Below are positions 18,701 to 25,847 of a DNA stretch of 53,511 nucleotides, in pieces (positions within the stretch are counted from its first letter, which is position 1; the number at the start of each line of letters is the position of its first letter). This stretch comes from an uncultured Pirellulaceae bacterium. GTDB lineage: Bacteria; Planctomycetota; Planctomycetia; Pirellulales; Pirellulaceae. The translations under genes and the position numbers were made by a program. A model generated the notes under the pieces. It searched no databases. It was not told the DNA's origin and saw only the letters and a list, made by a program, of their open reading frames with translations. The stretch covers positions 1-53,511 of the forward strand of contig CALFWR010000090.1 of assembly GCA_937928555.1 (NCBI GenBank), written 5' to 3'.

Positions 18701-19632
18701 GCCGGCGTGCCAAGGACCTCGCCTTCGGAGGTTATCGTGATGTCTGCTTCCAGATCATGAGCCAGCCCAAAGTCCGTGACCATCGGGTTGCCTTCCCTGT
18801 TCAGCAGAACATTGGAGGGCTTGATGTCGCGATGAACAACGCCGTTGTTGTGCGCAAAATCGACCGCCAGGGCCAACCGGGAAATGATCTCTGCGGCCTG
18901 TCGCGGACCGATTTCGCTGATCATGATCTGGTCTTTGAGCGTAAGACCGTCCACGTAAGCCGAAACGATGATCGGCAACGAATCTTCGTTGAGGATGTCG
19001 TAAACTTTGACGATGCCAGGGTGGTCGAGTCTGGCAGCGTGTTTTGCTTCACGCAGAAATCGGCCTCTTCTGTTTGGCGTCAGAAAGGACAGGGTTCTGG
19101 GGATCTTGAGCGCGACGTCGCGATTGAGTTCGGTGTCGAACGCCAGATAGACTTTTCCAAAACTCCCCTCGCCGAGTATTCGGACGATCTCGAATCGACC
19201 AATTCGATCGCCGGGAACCTTTTCGACGCTCGGCCCACCGCTACCATCACCAAGGCTAACGACCGATCCACAGGAAAGGCACTTTGTTTCAATGATGTGC
19301 AAATCATTGACAATCCGGATGTTGTTTCCGCAATGCGGACACCCCACACGTGTGACTTTTTGGGTAGCGACTGGAGCAAGTCCTTCACTTTTGTTTTTTC
19401 GCGCGTCCAGCGGGGGCACCGATGACGCGCTGATTCCGCTGAAACGGAGCATTGCAACGAACTTGAGTTGCTTTTCAAGGTCCGGAGCCAATGCGGGGTG
19501 CGCGTCGACGATTTCTCGCAAACTATCGACACCCCGATTGAGACCTGACACGTAGCGTTCGGTAAGCTCAGCGATCAGATCGTCGCTGTCCTGCATTTCG
19601 GAGTCAATTTGGTCGTCAGAATCTGAAACCAT
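15784..19632 (-). CDS. Zinc-ribbon serine/threonine protein kinase with WD40 propeller
   Basis: The 1282-residue protein begins with an acidic region and a zinc ribbon (CPHC at 98-101, CLSC at 118-121). A Hanks-type kinase follows, with glycine loop GEGSFGK near 154, ATP lysine in ALKI near 176, catalytic HRDIKPSN at 267-274, DFG at 287-289 and TPAYMSPEQ. A transmembrane helix lies at about 434-457. Beyond about residue 520 there are many WD40-like repeats with WD-terminated blades, presumably outside the cytoplasm. The catalytic residues are intact. It is the last gene of an ECF sigma, Cys-tailed protein, kinase series on the minus strand, suggesting that sigma factor and kinase act in one signalling route. 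Confidence 0.9.
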   Translation of the reverse strand: MVSDSDDQIDSEMQDSDDLIAELTERYVSGLNRGVDSLREIVDAHPALAPDLEKQLKFVAMLRFSGISASSVPPLDARKNKSEGLAPVATQKVTRVGCPHCGNNIRIVNDLHIIETKCLSCGSVVSLGDGSGGPSVEKVPGDRIGRFEIVRILGEGSFGKVYLAFDTELNRDVALKIPRTLSFLTPNRRGRFLREAKHAARLDHPGIVKVYDILNEDSLPIIVSAYVDGLTLKDQIMISEIGPRQAAEIISRLALAVDFAHNNGVVHRDIKPSNVLLNREGNPMVTDFGLAHDLEADITITSEGEVLGTPAYMSPEQASGAIGGASKLSDVYSLGVVLYQALTRVLPFRGSKRLLLDQILYDDPVTPSKIDKRVPKGLETIAAKAMSKDPHQRYASAAELSFDLQRWLDGKPIIAQPEPAISRTVKWAKRNPSLATAASVATGLLVALALLASVWAWRESSFANRISENLTESNRRLAVIYEQKAEPLLFQNQPFDALMWCRRLAKLEPSENSHRFRCAQIENSLPVLTDVWNVDGPVELTRTHPDGSRILCVFGSSNVAILDESSSTPRVTFEHPDAVQDAFFLPDRESLISRAANSLFVWDLATGRQKYKFDCPQYVLDVAVDRDGKYAAAMGYRGKVQIFSLADGGLVKTLDHPGERVYGMKVAFTSDGEQLLVSFSDIPTSNFLLYDCDSWATTKKLQNQAKSNLISLQISPDDKFFVATTQESVVIWHLDRDKPTREFPAAESFITSTFVSPDSLSVFVRDATGATTHLSPDTMDQGETFTGPAQHGVSRDSAISWDGRLIATPLLNGNIAIRRLNLSGEFCPRIPCHEVATSVDFHPQGHRLVAGNSSGSVRQWDLSGALAAQSWFFHDASVTGAEFNDDGSRIMTTGRDSTARIWDAASGEQFGPNLNHEKKDVTSGQFSSVQNIAVTAAGGKSVWLWDTKTGKPVGKPLVQNQEVTRAVFVEGDSRFAVVADKSPEVSLWDSKSRQLLFSVTHPRSAGVAEHISVAGSSKANMFATSSTAGTVQLWSLDDGKPTAKLIEGLSPWPKAEFSPDGSLLAAVGSKNEIQFWDVSDTRAPIQTLRLLSEPARFKFSRDGESLFVADNTGRLSSFKASAAGFQPSWSKDFELFPTALEIGPKDSVIAIAGSVPRDDTGAVWLVDANSGSLLSGVQQHPRRVDSLRFSPDQSALLYRSTFAAVLWKFTQPAKRDDAETGKRYEVLAGALIDEKNDLVAISPTDLVTAFDETIRSDSYFSKPSAQLLQSWQRLSEKVKALP

Positions 19633-19660
19633 GATTTACTACTTCGAAACGGTAAATAAA

Positions 19661-20071
19661 TTAGTTGCCGGGAACGCACTTGCATCCGCCATCCACAGGC
19701 ACAAGTTGCGTGCCGGAAGGACAAGGCGAAACGAATCCACACCCGGACCCCGGAGCGCCAACGCAGTACGTCGGTGGCGTTGGCGGATTGGGATCCAATC
19801 CGTTCGGGCCCGCAGCAGCGGCATCTTCGTCGGAAAAGACTTCCAGATCACAAGTGCTGGCCCATTTGTTCTTTTTTCCCAGGACTTTGTATTGGCTTGT
19901 CACCAATGTCGCGGTTTGGCCGGCAGTAAGTTTCATAATCGACGCACAAAACGGCAGCAGCCCGGGCTTTTTTATACTGAAGTCAACACTGTACGAAGCA
20001 TCGTCGCGCGGTGCAAAAACAATGTATAGATCGTTTCCGAAAGGACCCATCTTTTCGGTTATCTGATTCAT
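19661..20071 (-). CDS. Unrecognised 136-residue protein with Pro/Cys-rich tail
   Basis: I do not recognise this family. ATG 20071 follows a strong AGGGG site. Residues about 10-80 look like a small beta-rich domain (YIVFAPRD, YSVDFSIKK, TATLVTSQYKVLG). A Pro-rich linker follows, then a tail with four closely spaced cysteines (CVGAPGSGCGF, CPSG, CKCVPG) that could bind metal or form disulfides. There is no signal peptide. It sits between an ECF sigma gene (131 bp upstream) and the kinase-WD40 gene (28 bp downstream), all on the same strand, so it could be a kinase substrate, sigma partner or sensor. Confidence 0.65.
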   Translation of the reverse strand: MNQITEKMGPFGNDLYIVFAPRDDASYSVDFSIKKPGLLPFCASIMKLTAGQTATLVTSQYKVLGKKNKWASTCDLEVFSDEDAAAAGPNGLDPNPPTPPTYCVGAPGSGCGFVSPCPSGTQLVPVDGGCKCVPGN

Positions 20072-20202
20072 TCTTTCCCCTGATGTTTGAAATTTTACGC
20101 ACTCTTGGGAGTGTTACGTATCCTTCCCCAAAGACAGATTTACCCACTGAGCGCGTCACAATAATTTGCGTTTTTTTCGATCTATGAGAATTCGACGCAA
20201 AA

Positions 20203-20835
20203 TTAAGGCTGATCGGCCCCAAAATCTTCCTGAAGACTTTTGAGAGTCTTCTGGTACTGACGTCGCACTTTCGTGTACTCCATGCCGATCACCGTGCTGA
20301 TGGCACGAAGGGTGTGCCCCTCCCAGATGGACAGTTGAATAATCTGCCGATCCGCATCGTTGGTAAGCTTTCCGAGGGCCTCGCGAAGCAGTTTGGCTCT
20401 TTCGTTTTCTGACGCAATCGAACTGGGAGTGGAACAGGCAGTGTCAGGCAAGGGGGAATCGGGCCGAACAATCTCGCCGTCTTGCGGAGACCTTTTCTGC
20501 GCGTTTCTGTTAACGCGGATGTTGTGAAAAGTGTTTAACGCAACCCGCCGAAGCCAGACAAAGAAACAAAGACTCAGATTCTCGCCGCTATCGAATCCAT
20601 CAAATGAACCGAGCCCCGAAAAGATCCGAATCCAAGCTTCCTGAACAAGATCACTATGACTCACGTCCGCTGGCGTTAGCTGACTTTGGGCGGCCGAAAG
20701 CAGAAACGGACGGTAGTGCCTGTAAAGTCGATCCCAGGCATCAGCGTCACGGTCGATCGCCAGACGAATATCCGCTGCAAGGTCTAAAGCTGGTTCGTCA
20801 GTTGACAAAAGAGAGCCCGAAGAAGGATGGAACAA
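20203..20835 (-). CDS. ECF-type RNA polymerase sigma factor
   Basis: The 210-residue protein has sigma region 2 at about 35-105 (WDRLYRHYRPFLLSAA, SDLVQEAWIRIF, FFVWLRRVALNTF) and region 4 at about 140-205 (LTNDADRQIIQLSIWEGHTLRAIS then EYTKVRRQYQKTLKSLQ). Such factors redirect RNA polymerase to a small regulon and in planctomycetes are often encoded beside kinases. The longest frame starts at TTG 20835 without a clear ribosome site, so the exact start is uncertain. No classical anti-sigma gene adjoins; the next genes are the Cys-tailed protein and the kinase. A short palindrome GTCATTTATGAC at 20862-20873 lies just upstream. Confidence 0.88.
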   Translation of the reverse strand: MFHPSSGSLLSTDEPALDLAADIRLAIDRDADAWDRLYRHYRPFLLSAAQSQLTPADVSHSDLVQEAWIRIFSGLGSFDGFDSGENLSLCFFVWLRRVALNTFHNIRVNRNAQKRSPQDGEIVRPDSPLPDTACSTPSSIASENERAKLLREALGKLTNDADRQIIQLSIWEGHTLRAISTVIGMEYTKVRRQYQKTLKSLQEDFGADQP

Positions 20836-21005
20836 GCAGCTTTGACGAAAATCAATCGTGTGTCATTTATGACGACACTTCATTTTGATGACGGCGCATT
20901 CTGATGTCAAACCATTACCGGAGCTTAATGCCCCTTTCTTCCCGCCAAGGAACTCTGGCGAATCCCACGACGTCTTTCTGGTCACCTACTAACCGGCCAA
21001 GGCAA

Positions 21006-21034
21006 TAAAAAAGGCCAGTCGAAGAGGACTGGCC
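21006..21034 (-). terminator. Intrinsic terminator of rplX
   Basis: On the minus strand GGCCAGTC and GACTGGCC form an 8-bp stem with a 6-base loop, followed by a run of seven T residues. It begins about 50 bp beyond the rplX stop. Confidence 0.9.
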
Positions 21035-21082
21035 GAAACACACTCGTTTTACTGCCGCGGTTAACAGGCGGGCTTAACCGGC

Positions 21083-21430
21083 TTAACCGGCGGGCTTGAT
21101 TGATTTCGCGGCCGAAACCGAACCCATCGACGCGCCGCTGACTTTTGCGTAACGCTCTTTGGAGCCATCGTCGAGGAATCGGAATCCGACACGGGTCGGC
21201 TTGTTGGTTTTTGGGCACAGCGCCATCACTTTGCAAGCCGGAATCGGCATCGCGACTTCCAGACGACCGCCTTGCGGATTTCGCTGGCTGGGTTTGACGT
21301 GACGCAAGACGACATTGACGCCCTCGACGGTGACTTGATCTTTTAGATGATCAACCGAAATAACCTTGCCGGTGACGCTTTTGTCTTTGCCGCTAATGAC
21401 TTGGACGGCGTCGTCTTTCTTGATTTTCAT
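21083..21430 (-). CDS. rplX: 50S ribosomal protein L24
   Basis: The 115-residue protein starts MKIKKDDAVQVISGKDK and contains a KOW-type fold with VEGVNVVLRHVKPSQRNPQGG, as in bacterial uL24, which initiates 50S assembly by binding 23S rRNA. ATG 21430 follows a good GGAGAAA site and a strong terminator follows the stop. It is isolated here, whereas uL24 usually sits between rplN and rplE in the spc operon. The tail (about 95-115) is poorly conserved and rich in Ala, Ser and Lys. Confidence 0.93.
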   Translation of the reverse strand: MKIKKDDAVQVISGKDKSVTGKVISVDHLKDQVTVEGVNVVLRHVKPSQRNPQGGRLEVAMPIPACKVMALCPKTNKPTRVGFRFLDDGSKERYAKVSGASMGSVSAAKSIKPAG

Positions 21431-21514
21431 GTGTTTCTCCGCAAATTCGAGTCGCAGATGATCCTTGATCCGATCCGGACTGTCAAGCTAAAAAGTCCCA
21501 TCTTGGGCCAACGT

Positions 21515-22801
21515 TTACTCGGATTTCTTCGGTAAATCGCGACAATAGCTCAAAGCCAGCAGGCTGTAGGCCGTCACAAGGTTGGGATCACCTTCGTACC
21601 ATCGATCGGCTTCGTTGATCCAGGATCCATCTTCTTTTTGCTCGCTGGCGAGCTTTTTGATCAGATCTGCCCGCCAATCGTGCGATTGACCCTCGCTATC
21701 GGCGATCGTGGGCTCGCCAAGGGTATGCAATGTGCGGGCAAAAACGTGGTAGTAGTAGTACAGCCCCTGCTTGCCCATGCCGGGATTCTGCTCAAGGTCG
21801 TAGTTGCGTCGGATCCAGTCCATGGCTGCTTTGACGCGAAAATCATCCTTTTCGAGACCCGCATAGAGGTAGCTTTTGAGTCCCGCGTAGGTCATCGAAG
21901 CGTAACTGCGAAGCCCGCCCTTTGGCGTCTCGGAGGTCGCGGCGGCTTTGGTTTCGCCCTTGCCGGCGGCCGAGTAAATCATTCCGCCAGCGTCATCATC
22001 AGAGGCCACTGCCGCGAATTCGGCGGTATTGAGCCCCGAAGGCAGATTCTGGCAGCGGGAAATGAAAACCAATGCCTTTCGTTTTGCGTCGCTGTTGGAT
22101 TGCGTGTCGTCAGACAATTCCTGGAGGGCATCCAAAAAGAACGACGTGTTGGAAAGGTCAGGCCGCTTGTGCTTGCCATAGCCTGTTCCACCATAGAACT
22201 TGTGATCCTCGGCGTACTGTTCCCCTTCGTCCCACTGGATCCCTTTGAGAAAATTGGTCGCGTTCTCGATTTGGAGATCGTATTTGCCGTCCACGTTGCA
22301 CTGGTTGAAAGCAATCAGTGTCACACTAGTTTCGTAGTTTTTCAGATTGCTGCCGGTCGCGTAGATCCCGCCATCTGGCTTGACGTGGCCTTCGAGCCAC
22401 TTGAGTGCCTGCTGAACTTTGGCGTGTCCGGCGGGAAGTCCATTTCGAACCATGGCCGAGACGCACAGCGCCGTCACCGCAGGGCTAAGCTGCTTGCTGA
22501 ACGAACCGTCCTCGCGGTCGCGGCCTTTTTCCAACAGGAATGCGACTCCTTTTCCCACGACTCCATTGAGGACTTCGCGGGGTTTGGCATCGTCATCGGT
22601 CGCAGGCTTTGCCGGGGCCGACTGGGCCATTGCTTTCCCGGCAACCTCGGTGAGCATTTCGCTAGGTTTGGTCTCTGCATCAGTAACGCGTTCCGCTGGC
22701 CCCGACTGGGGCAGGTCCGCTGTTGGGCTCTGCTGCGTCTGCCCGCAACCCGTTGCCACTGAAGAGAACGCAAACAATACGAGAAGAACTGCGAGTTTCA
22801 T
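21515..22801 (-). CDS. Lipoprotein with prenyltransferase/squalene-cyclase-type repeats
   Basis: From ATG 22801 the protein has 428 residues: a signal peptide ending VATGC (lipobox-like, with Ala rather than Leu at -3), a low-complexity linker to about residue 75, and then an alpha/alpha toroid domain. Repeated QxxDGSW or DGGIY units are visible (EDGSFSKQL, KPDGGIYATG, KEDGSWINE), as in prenyltransferase and squalene-cyclase folds. Such planctomycete proteins are usually exported and of unknown function. The longer frame from TTG 22822 would place charged residues before the signal peptide. It lies 75 bp downstream of groES on the same strand and 84 bp upstream of rplX. Confidence 0.75.
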   Translation of the reverse strand: MKLAVLLVLFAFSSVATGCGQTQQSPTADLPQSGPAERVTDAETKPSEMLTEVAGKAMAQSAPAKPATDDDAKPREVLNGVVGKGVAFLLEKGRDREDGSFSKQLSPAVTALCVSAMVRNGLPAGHAKVQQALKWLEGHVKPDGGIYATGSNLKNYETSVTLIAFNQCNVDGKYDLQIENATNFLKGIQWDEGEQYAEDHKFYGGTGYGKHKRPDLSNTSFFLDALQELSDDTQSNSDAKRKALVFISRCQNLPSGLNTAEFAAVASDDDAGGMIYSAAGKGETKAAATSETPKGGLRSYASMTYAGLKSYLYAGLEKDDFRVKAAMDWIRRNYDLEQNPGMGKQGLYYYYHVFARTLHTLGEPTIADSEGQSHDWRADLIKKLASEQKEDGSWINEADRWYEGDPNLVTAYSLLALSYCRDLPKKSE

Positions 22802-22876
22802 TTTTCTGTCCGCCAATTGCAATTGAATTGTCTGTCTGTAGGTGAGCCTCTGAATCTCTGCAGCAAGCGAGCAAGC

Positions 22877-23164
22877 TTACGGCAGCACGGCAAGGATTTC
22901 CTGTTCCGACATGATCAACAGATGGTCTCCATTGATCTCAATTTCGGTTCCCGCGTAACTGGTAAACAGGATTCGGTCGCCTTCGTTAACTTGAAACGAA
23001 GCTCGCGAGCCATCGGCCAGCAGAGTCCCGGTTCCCACAGAGAGGACTTTCCCCTGCTGTGGCTTTTCTCTGGCGCTGTCGGGAAGCAGGATGCCGCCGG
23101 CTGTCTTTTCCTCTGCATCCATTCTTTTAACCACGATCTTGTCGCCAAGTGGTTCGATTCTCAT
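22877..23164 (-). CDS. groES: GroES-type co-chaperonin
   Basis: The 95-residue protein starts MRIEPLGDKIVVKRMDAEEK and has GGILLPDSAREKPQQGKVLSVG, the mobile-loop region that contacts GroEL, followed by EGDRILFTSYAGTEI. ATG 23164 is chosen because the longer frame reads through the upstream intergenic region. No groEL lies in the window, so this is a stand-alone copy; planctomycetes often have several. No CIRCE element was found, but two perfect inverted repeats lie in the 212-bp upstream region shared with a divergent gene. Confidence 0.92.
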   Translation of the reverse strand: MRIEPLGDKIVVKRMDAEEKTAGGILLPDSAREKPQQGKVLSVGTGTLLADGSRASFQVNEGDRILFTSYAGTEIEINGDHLLIMSEQEILAVLP

Positions 23165-23184
23165 GCGTAGCCTGTAAAGATTTC

Positions 23185-23206
23185 GGAACAATCCCTTCAT
23201 TGTTCC
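23185..23206. promoter_or_regulatory. Inverted repeat upstream of groES
   Basis: GGAACAAT and ATTGTTCC form a perfect 8-bp palindrome separated by 6 bases. It is located 21-42 bp before the groES ATG, a plausible position for a repressor operator or a 5' UTR hairpin. It does not match the CIRCE consensus. Confidence 0.5.
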
Positions 23207-23247
23207 ACGGCTGTGTTCGGTATTCAACCGCTTGCATGGCAGATGAA

Positions 23248-23283
23248 GGTCGGTTTGGTCGTCATTACCGATACAAACCGACC
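23248..23283. promoter_or_regulatory. Second, 10-bp inverted repeat between groES and the divergent gene
   Basis: GGTCGGTTTG (23248-23257) and CAAACCGACC (23274-23283) are exact inverted repeats with a 16-bp spacer. It lies midway between the divergent genes and could serve both as an operator or as a strong RNA hairpin. Confidence 0.5.
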
Positions 23284-23376
23284 GTGAATGCCCAACTCGG
23301 TCTCCAGATTGCTTTCCGGGCGAATACCGATGAGCCAAAAAGTCGATTTCGAATCGAGACTCAGAAAGGACCTTCG

Positions 23377-23964
23377 ATGTCGAATTCTCCCCAAAAACCT
23401 GGCCGCTTGAGTGATCCCAAAGAGATCCTCGAACAGATGCTGTCCACTTCGCCAAGGACTCTCAACGAACCCTCCGCAACCTGCCATCAGTTGCGAGTTA
23501 TTCATCCCGATGGGGATGCTTGGGATGATGGCTTGGAAGAGCCCTGCGAACTTCCGGTCCAGGTCCAGCAAGTTGCTTCCTACCTCAAGTCCAGTCGTGC
23601 CGCACTGATTCAGAGGGAAAAGGAACTCCGCGAGAAAATCTCAAAGTTCCATTCGCATGTTGCCTCACAGCACGCCCATGATCTTGCCCGCATCAAAGAG
23701 ATCCGCAACCGAGAAAATCAAATCCGCTCCCTCCAATTCCATCTGTTGCAGATGCAAAACGATGTGATCGACAGCCAGCTGGCGATGGAACAAGTCATCG
23801 GGCACTTTGAAAACGTCGACGGCGATGCCTACCTGAAAGTCGCCTTGGAGTTGCTTCGCTTCGAAGTCACCGAACGCTTTGACTATGTCTGTCAGCGTTG
23901 GGAGATCCTTCACGAAAAACTCGAGAGCCTTTACATCAAAGAACCCCTGACAAAAGCCGCTTAG
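23377..23964 (+). CDS. Unrecognised coiled-coil protein
   Basis: The 195-residue soluble protein has no family I recognise. ATG 23377 follows AAAGGA at good spacing. The middle (about 85-150) is a predicted coiled coil with heptad-like Leu/Ile spacing (ALIQREKELREKISKF, IRNRENQIRSLQFHLLQMQ); the ends are mixed helix. No signal peptide or membrane segment is seen. Its TAG stop is the first three bases of the hairpin element at 23962-24093, so the original C-terminus may have been changed by that insertion. It is divergent from groES. Confidence 0.65.
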   Translation: MSNSPQKPGRLSDPKEILEQMLSTSPRTLNEPSATCHQLRVIHPDGDAWDDGLEEPCELPVQVQQVASYLKSSRAALIQREKELREKISKFHSHVASQHAHDLARIKEIRNRENQIRSLQFHLLQMQNDVIDSQLAMEQVIGHFENVDGDAYLKVALELLRFEVTERFDYVCQRWEILHEKLESLYIKEPLTKAA

Positions 23965-24093
23965 TGGTTTGTCACAACTAGAAATGAGGTTTCACCGTGT
24001 GAGCCGTTTTGGCGATAGCCACGGTTATTGCCTGCTAAACCGTGGCTAACGCCAAAACGGCTAATCCTCAAATTAAGCGGTGACAGACCACTA
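23962..24093. mobile_element. 132-bp hairpin insertion element (second MITE family)
   Basis: The ends TAGTGGTTTGTCAC and GTGACAGACCACTA are inverted repeats with one mismatch. Inside, 24002-24026 pairs with 24038-24062 over 25 bp with one mismatch, giving a long stem. It is unrelated to the 187-bp family. Its left end provides the stop of the coiled-coil gene and its right end abuts the Cas3-like remnant. No other copy was noticed in this window. Confidence 0.7.
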
Positions 24094-24245
24094 GCCAAAA
24101 CGCCCATCGTTTTACCCATACCGGTCGGGATTCGGATCAACCGATTTTGGCAATGGTTGTGCGTTCCCAAAACGGCTTGCCACGGATGTGGCGAGTGTCC
24201 ATCAGTGAGTCTGCTGAAAATAGTTTTGAAGTCTGTTGTGTTCAT
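24094..24245 (-). pseudogene. N-terminal remnant of a Cas3-like (type I CRISPR) helicase
   Basis: From ATG 24245 about 50 codons encode FKTIFSRLTDGHSPHPWQ followed by RLIRIPTGMGKTMGVLA. This is the Q-motif/Walker A start typical of Cas3 helicases, closest in my memory to the short N-termini of type I-G (formerly I-U) Cas3. The frame then runs into the hairpin element and stops at 23961. DEAD-box, helicase C-terminal and HD domains are absent. No repeat-spacer array and no other cas gene is visible within the window, so this is a broken leftover. Confidence 0.6.
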
Positions 24246-24612
24246 GGTGAGATGTTTTCTTGATAAGAGTGATCCACCATCGTAGGGGATGCTGTGACAC
24301 GTTTGGTCACGGCAACAACGCAATTTTCATTTTCTGCTTCTTGCACGAAACGATATGTGACATCACGTTGGTGACACCACTACTGAAACTATTGAAAATG
24401 AACGGCTTCTTCAATGTAGAGAATCGTTGAATCGCAATTTGTGACACGCGGCGAAACGACAGTGACAGAAATCGGACGGGCTAACCTTGCGCGAACTGCC
24501 AACAGGTTCCGGAAACGCCTTCTGAAACGCCTTCTTTTTCGCTCAAGGGTCGGCAGAGGTGCTGCGGCGGTGAAAGAGAGGATTGGAGTAGAAGGACCGG
24601 CAGTGGAACTGC
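24246..24612. other. 367-bp gap next to the Cas3 remnant, no gene
   Basis: No supported ORF. GTGAC/GTCAC palindromic words recur (24290-24309, around 24356 and 24370, and 24441), which could be degraded regulatory sites. GAAACGCCTTCT is tandemly duplicated at about 24511-24535. No regularly spaced repeats of CRISPR type are present. Confidence 0.4.
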
Positions 24613-25395
24613 CTACCTGCCGGGGATGGCGGAAAGGTAGCCGTTGGATTCGACGATGCGCACTGGAGTGTCATAAAGTTCACTCATCACGTCGTCGCGA
24701 ATCAAGTCGGATTTTGTTCCCGTGCGGAAGACGTTGCCTTGCTTCAGCAAAACAATGTTTCTGACTTCCGGTGGAATCTCGTGGACGTGATGCGTCACCA
24801 CGACAAGCGTTTTGCCGCGTTGAATCAATCGGCTGGCCGTGCGGAGGTACTGGAAAATTCCGGGGATGTCCAAACCCGCAGTGGGTTCGTCAAAGATCAT
24901 CGATGCAGGGTCGTGAACGAGAGCTCTGGCCAGCAAACAGCGCCGCTGTTCGCCGGTCGACATGCAGCCGTATTGCTTGGCGGACAAATCGGCGATCGAA
25001 AGCTGAGCCAAAACGTCAATGACGCGAGCGGTTTGGGATTCGTCAAGTTCAAGGTGGTCGGGAATGCCGACACTGCTAAAAAAACCGGACGCCACAACGT
25101 CGTGACCTGTCACCTCGCCGCGGTACCGGTTCTGATGATCGCTTGAGACAAGGCCCATTTTCTTTCGCAAGTCCCACACGTTCCAGGTGCGTTTGCCAAG
25201 AATCTCGACGACGCAGTCGGCTGTGGCGTTGGGGTAGATCTGACGGGTGACGATTTTCAGCAGCGTCGATTTGCCAGCCCCGTTGGGGCCAAGGATTGCG
25301 GTACTCTCGCCAACAGGGACGCTCAGATTCAAGCCCTGGAAGACTTTCGTGGTGCCACGCCAAGCGGTCGCGTTTTTGATTTTCAACAGTTCCAT
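24613..25395 (-). CDS. Orphan ABC transporter ATP-binding protein
   Basis: The 260-residue nucleotide-binding subunit has Walker A GPNGAGKST near residue 37, a Q-loop region, signature MSTGEQRR near 146, Walker B ASMIFDEPTAGLD near 166 and switch His in VVVTHHVHE near 204. STGEQ replaces the usual LSGGQ, as in the ModF/YbbA-like group of ATPases. No permease or binding-protein gene adjoins it, so the partner and substrate are unknown; it may act as a stand-alone ATPase. ATG 25395 is the start. Confidence 0.88.
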   Translation of the reverse strand: MELLKIKNATAWRGTTKVFQGLNLSVPVGESTAILGPNGAGKSTLLKIVTRQIYPNATADCVVEILGKRTWNVWDLRKKMGLVSSDHQNRYRGEVTGHDVVASGFFSSVGIPDHLELDESQTARVIDVLAQLSIADLSAKQYGCMSTGEQRRCLLARALVHDPASMIFDEPTAGLDIPGIFQYLRTASRLIQRGKTLVVVTHHVHEIPPEVRNIVLLKQGNVFRTGTKSDLIRDDVMSELYDTPVRIVESNGYLSAIPGR

Positions 25396-25847
25396 CTCGG
25401 CAGTGTAACCGCCTGGAAGTAACTCGCAAAGTTAACCGCGATGATTCATGGCGACAGGCATTGAGTGGCGTGAACCACGATAAGGCGAAAGGTAAGCAAA
25501 CGTCAAAGCGGGATCGCCGCTGGAGCTTCGGTTCACATCGTTGACGAAAGGCAAAACAGGGATGGTTTCGAATGGATGCGGCGTTCGATGGCTGAATTGG
25601 AGTCTCGACAAAGCGTGGTGAGCAATCCTGCACAGCTCGCAACGTCCAAGAAACGTCGGCATTTCTCGCTGGGTCGCCGTTTCTGCAAATGGCCACCCGA
25701 GGCCTCACGGCCAGCGGCTCACTTTGGTGTGAGATGCGTTAATACTGAGCCGAGACGCGTGAGCGGCCGGGTGCCGGTGCGCGGTGAATCGTAGGCTTCT
25801 GCAACGGACACACTTTGAAAACCCTGAATGGTGCGAATGGTGCCGGG
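25396..25847. other. 452-bp gap with one GTGAGCCG-type repeat
   Basis: No defensible gene is present. A 76-residue minus-strand frame (25432-25662) lacks a ribosome site and a family. One copy of the GGCCACCCGAGGCCTCACGG repeat lies at 25691-25721. A 6-bp stem GGTGCC/GGCACC (25839-25856) straddles the SecA stop codon and could act as a weak transcript end. Confidence 0.45.

Noticed and set aside
22877..23455. A 192-residue GroES frame with a long N-terminus
   Set aside because: The added part reads through the two inverted repeats; the family start is ATG 23164.
24246..24612. Possible CRISPR leader or array next to the Cas3 remnant
   Set aside because: No regularly spaced repeats were found, only scattered GTGAC words and one 12-bp tandem.
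25432..25662. Small minus-strand ORF between the ABC and SecA genes
   Set aside because: No ribosome site, no family and no conserved feature could be shown.
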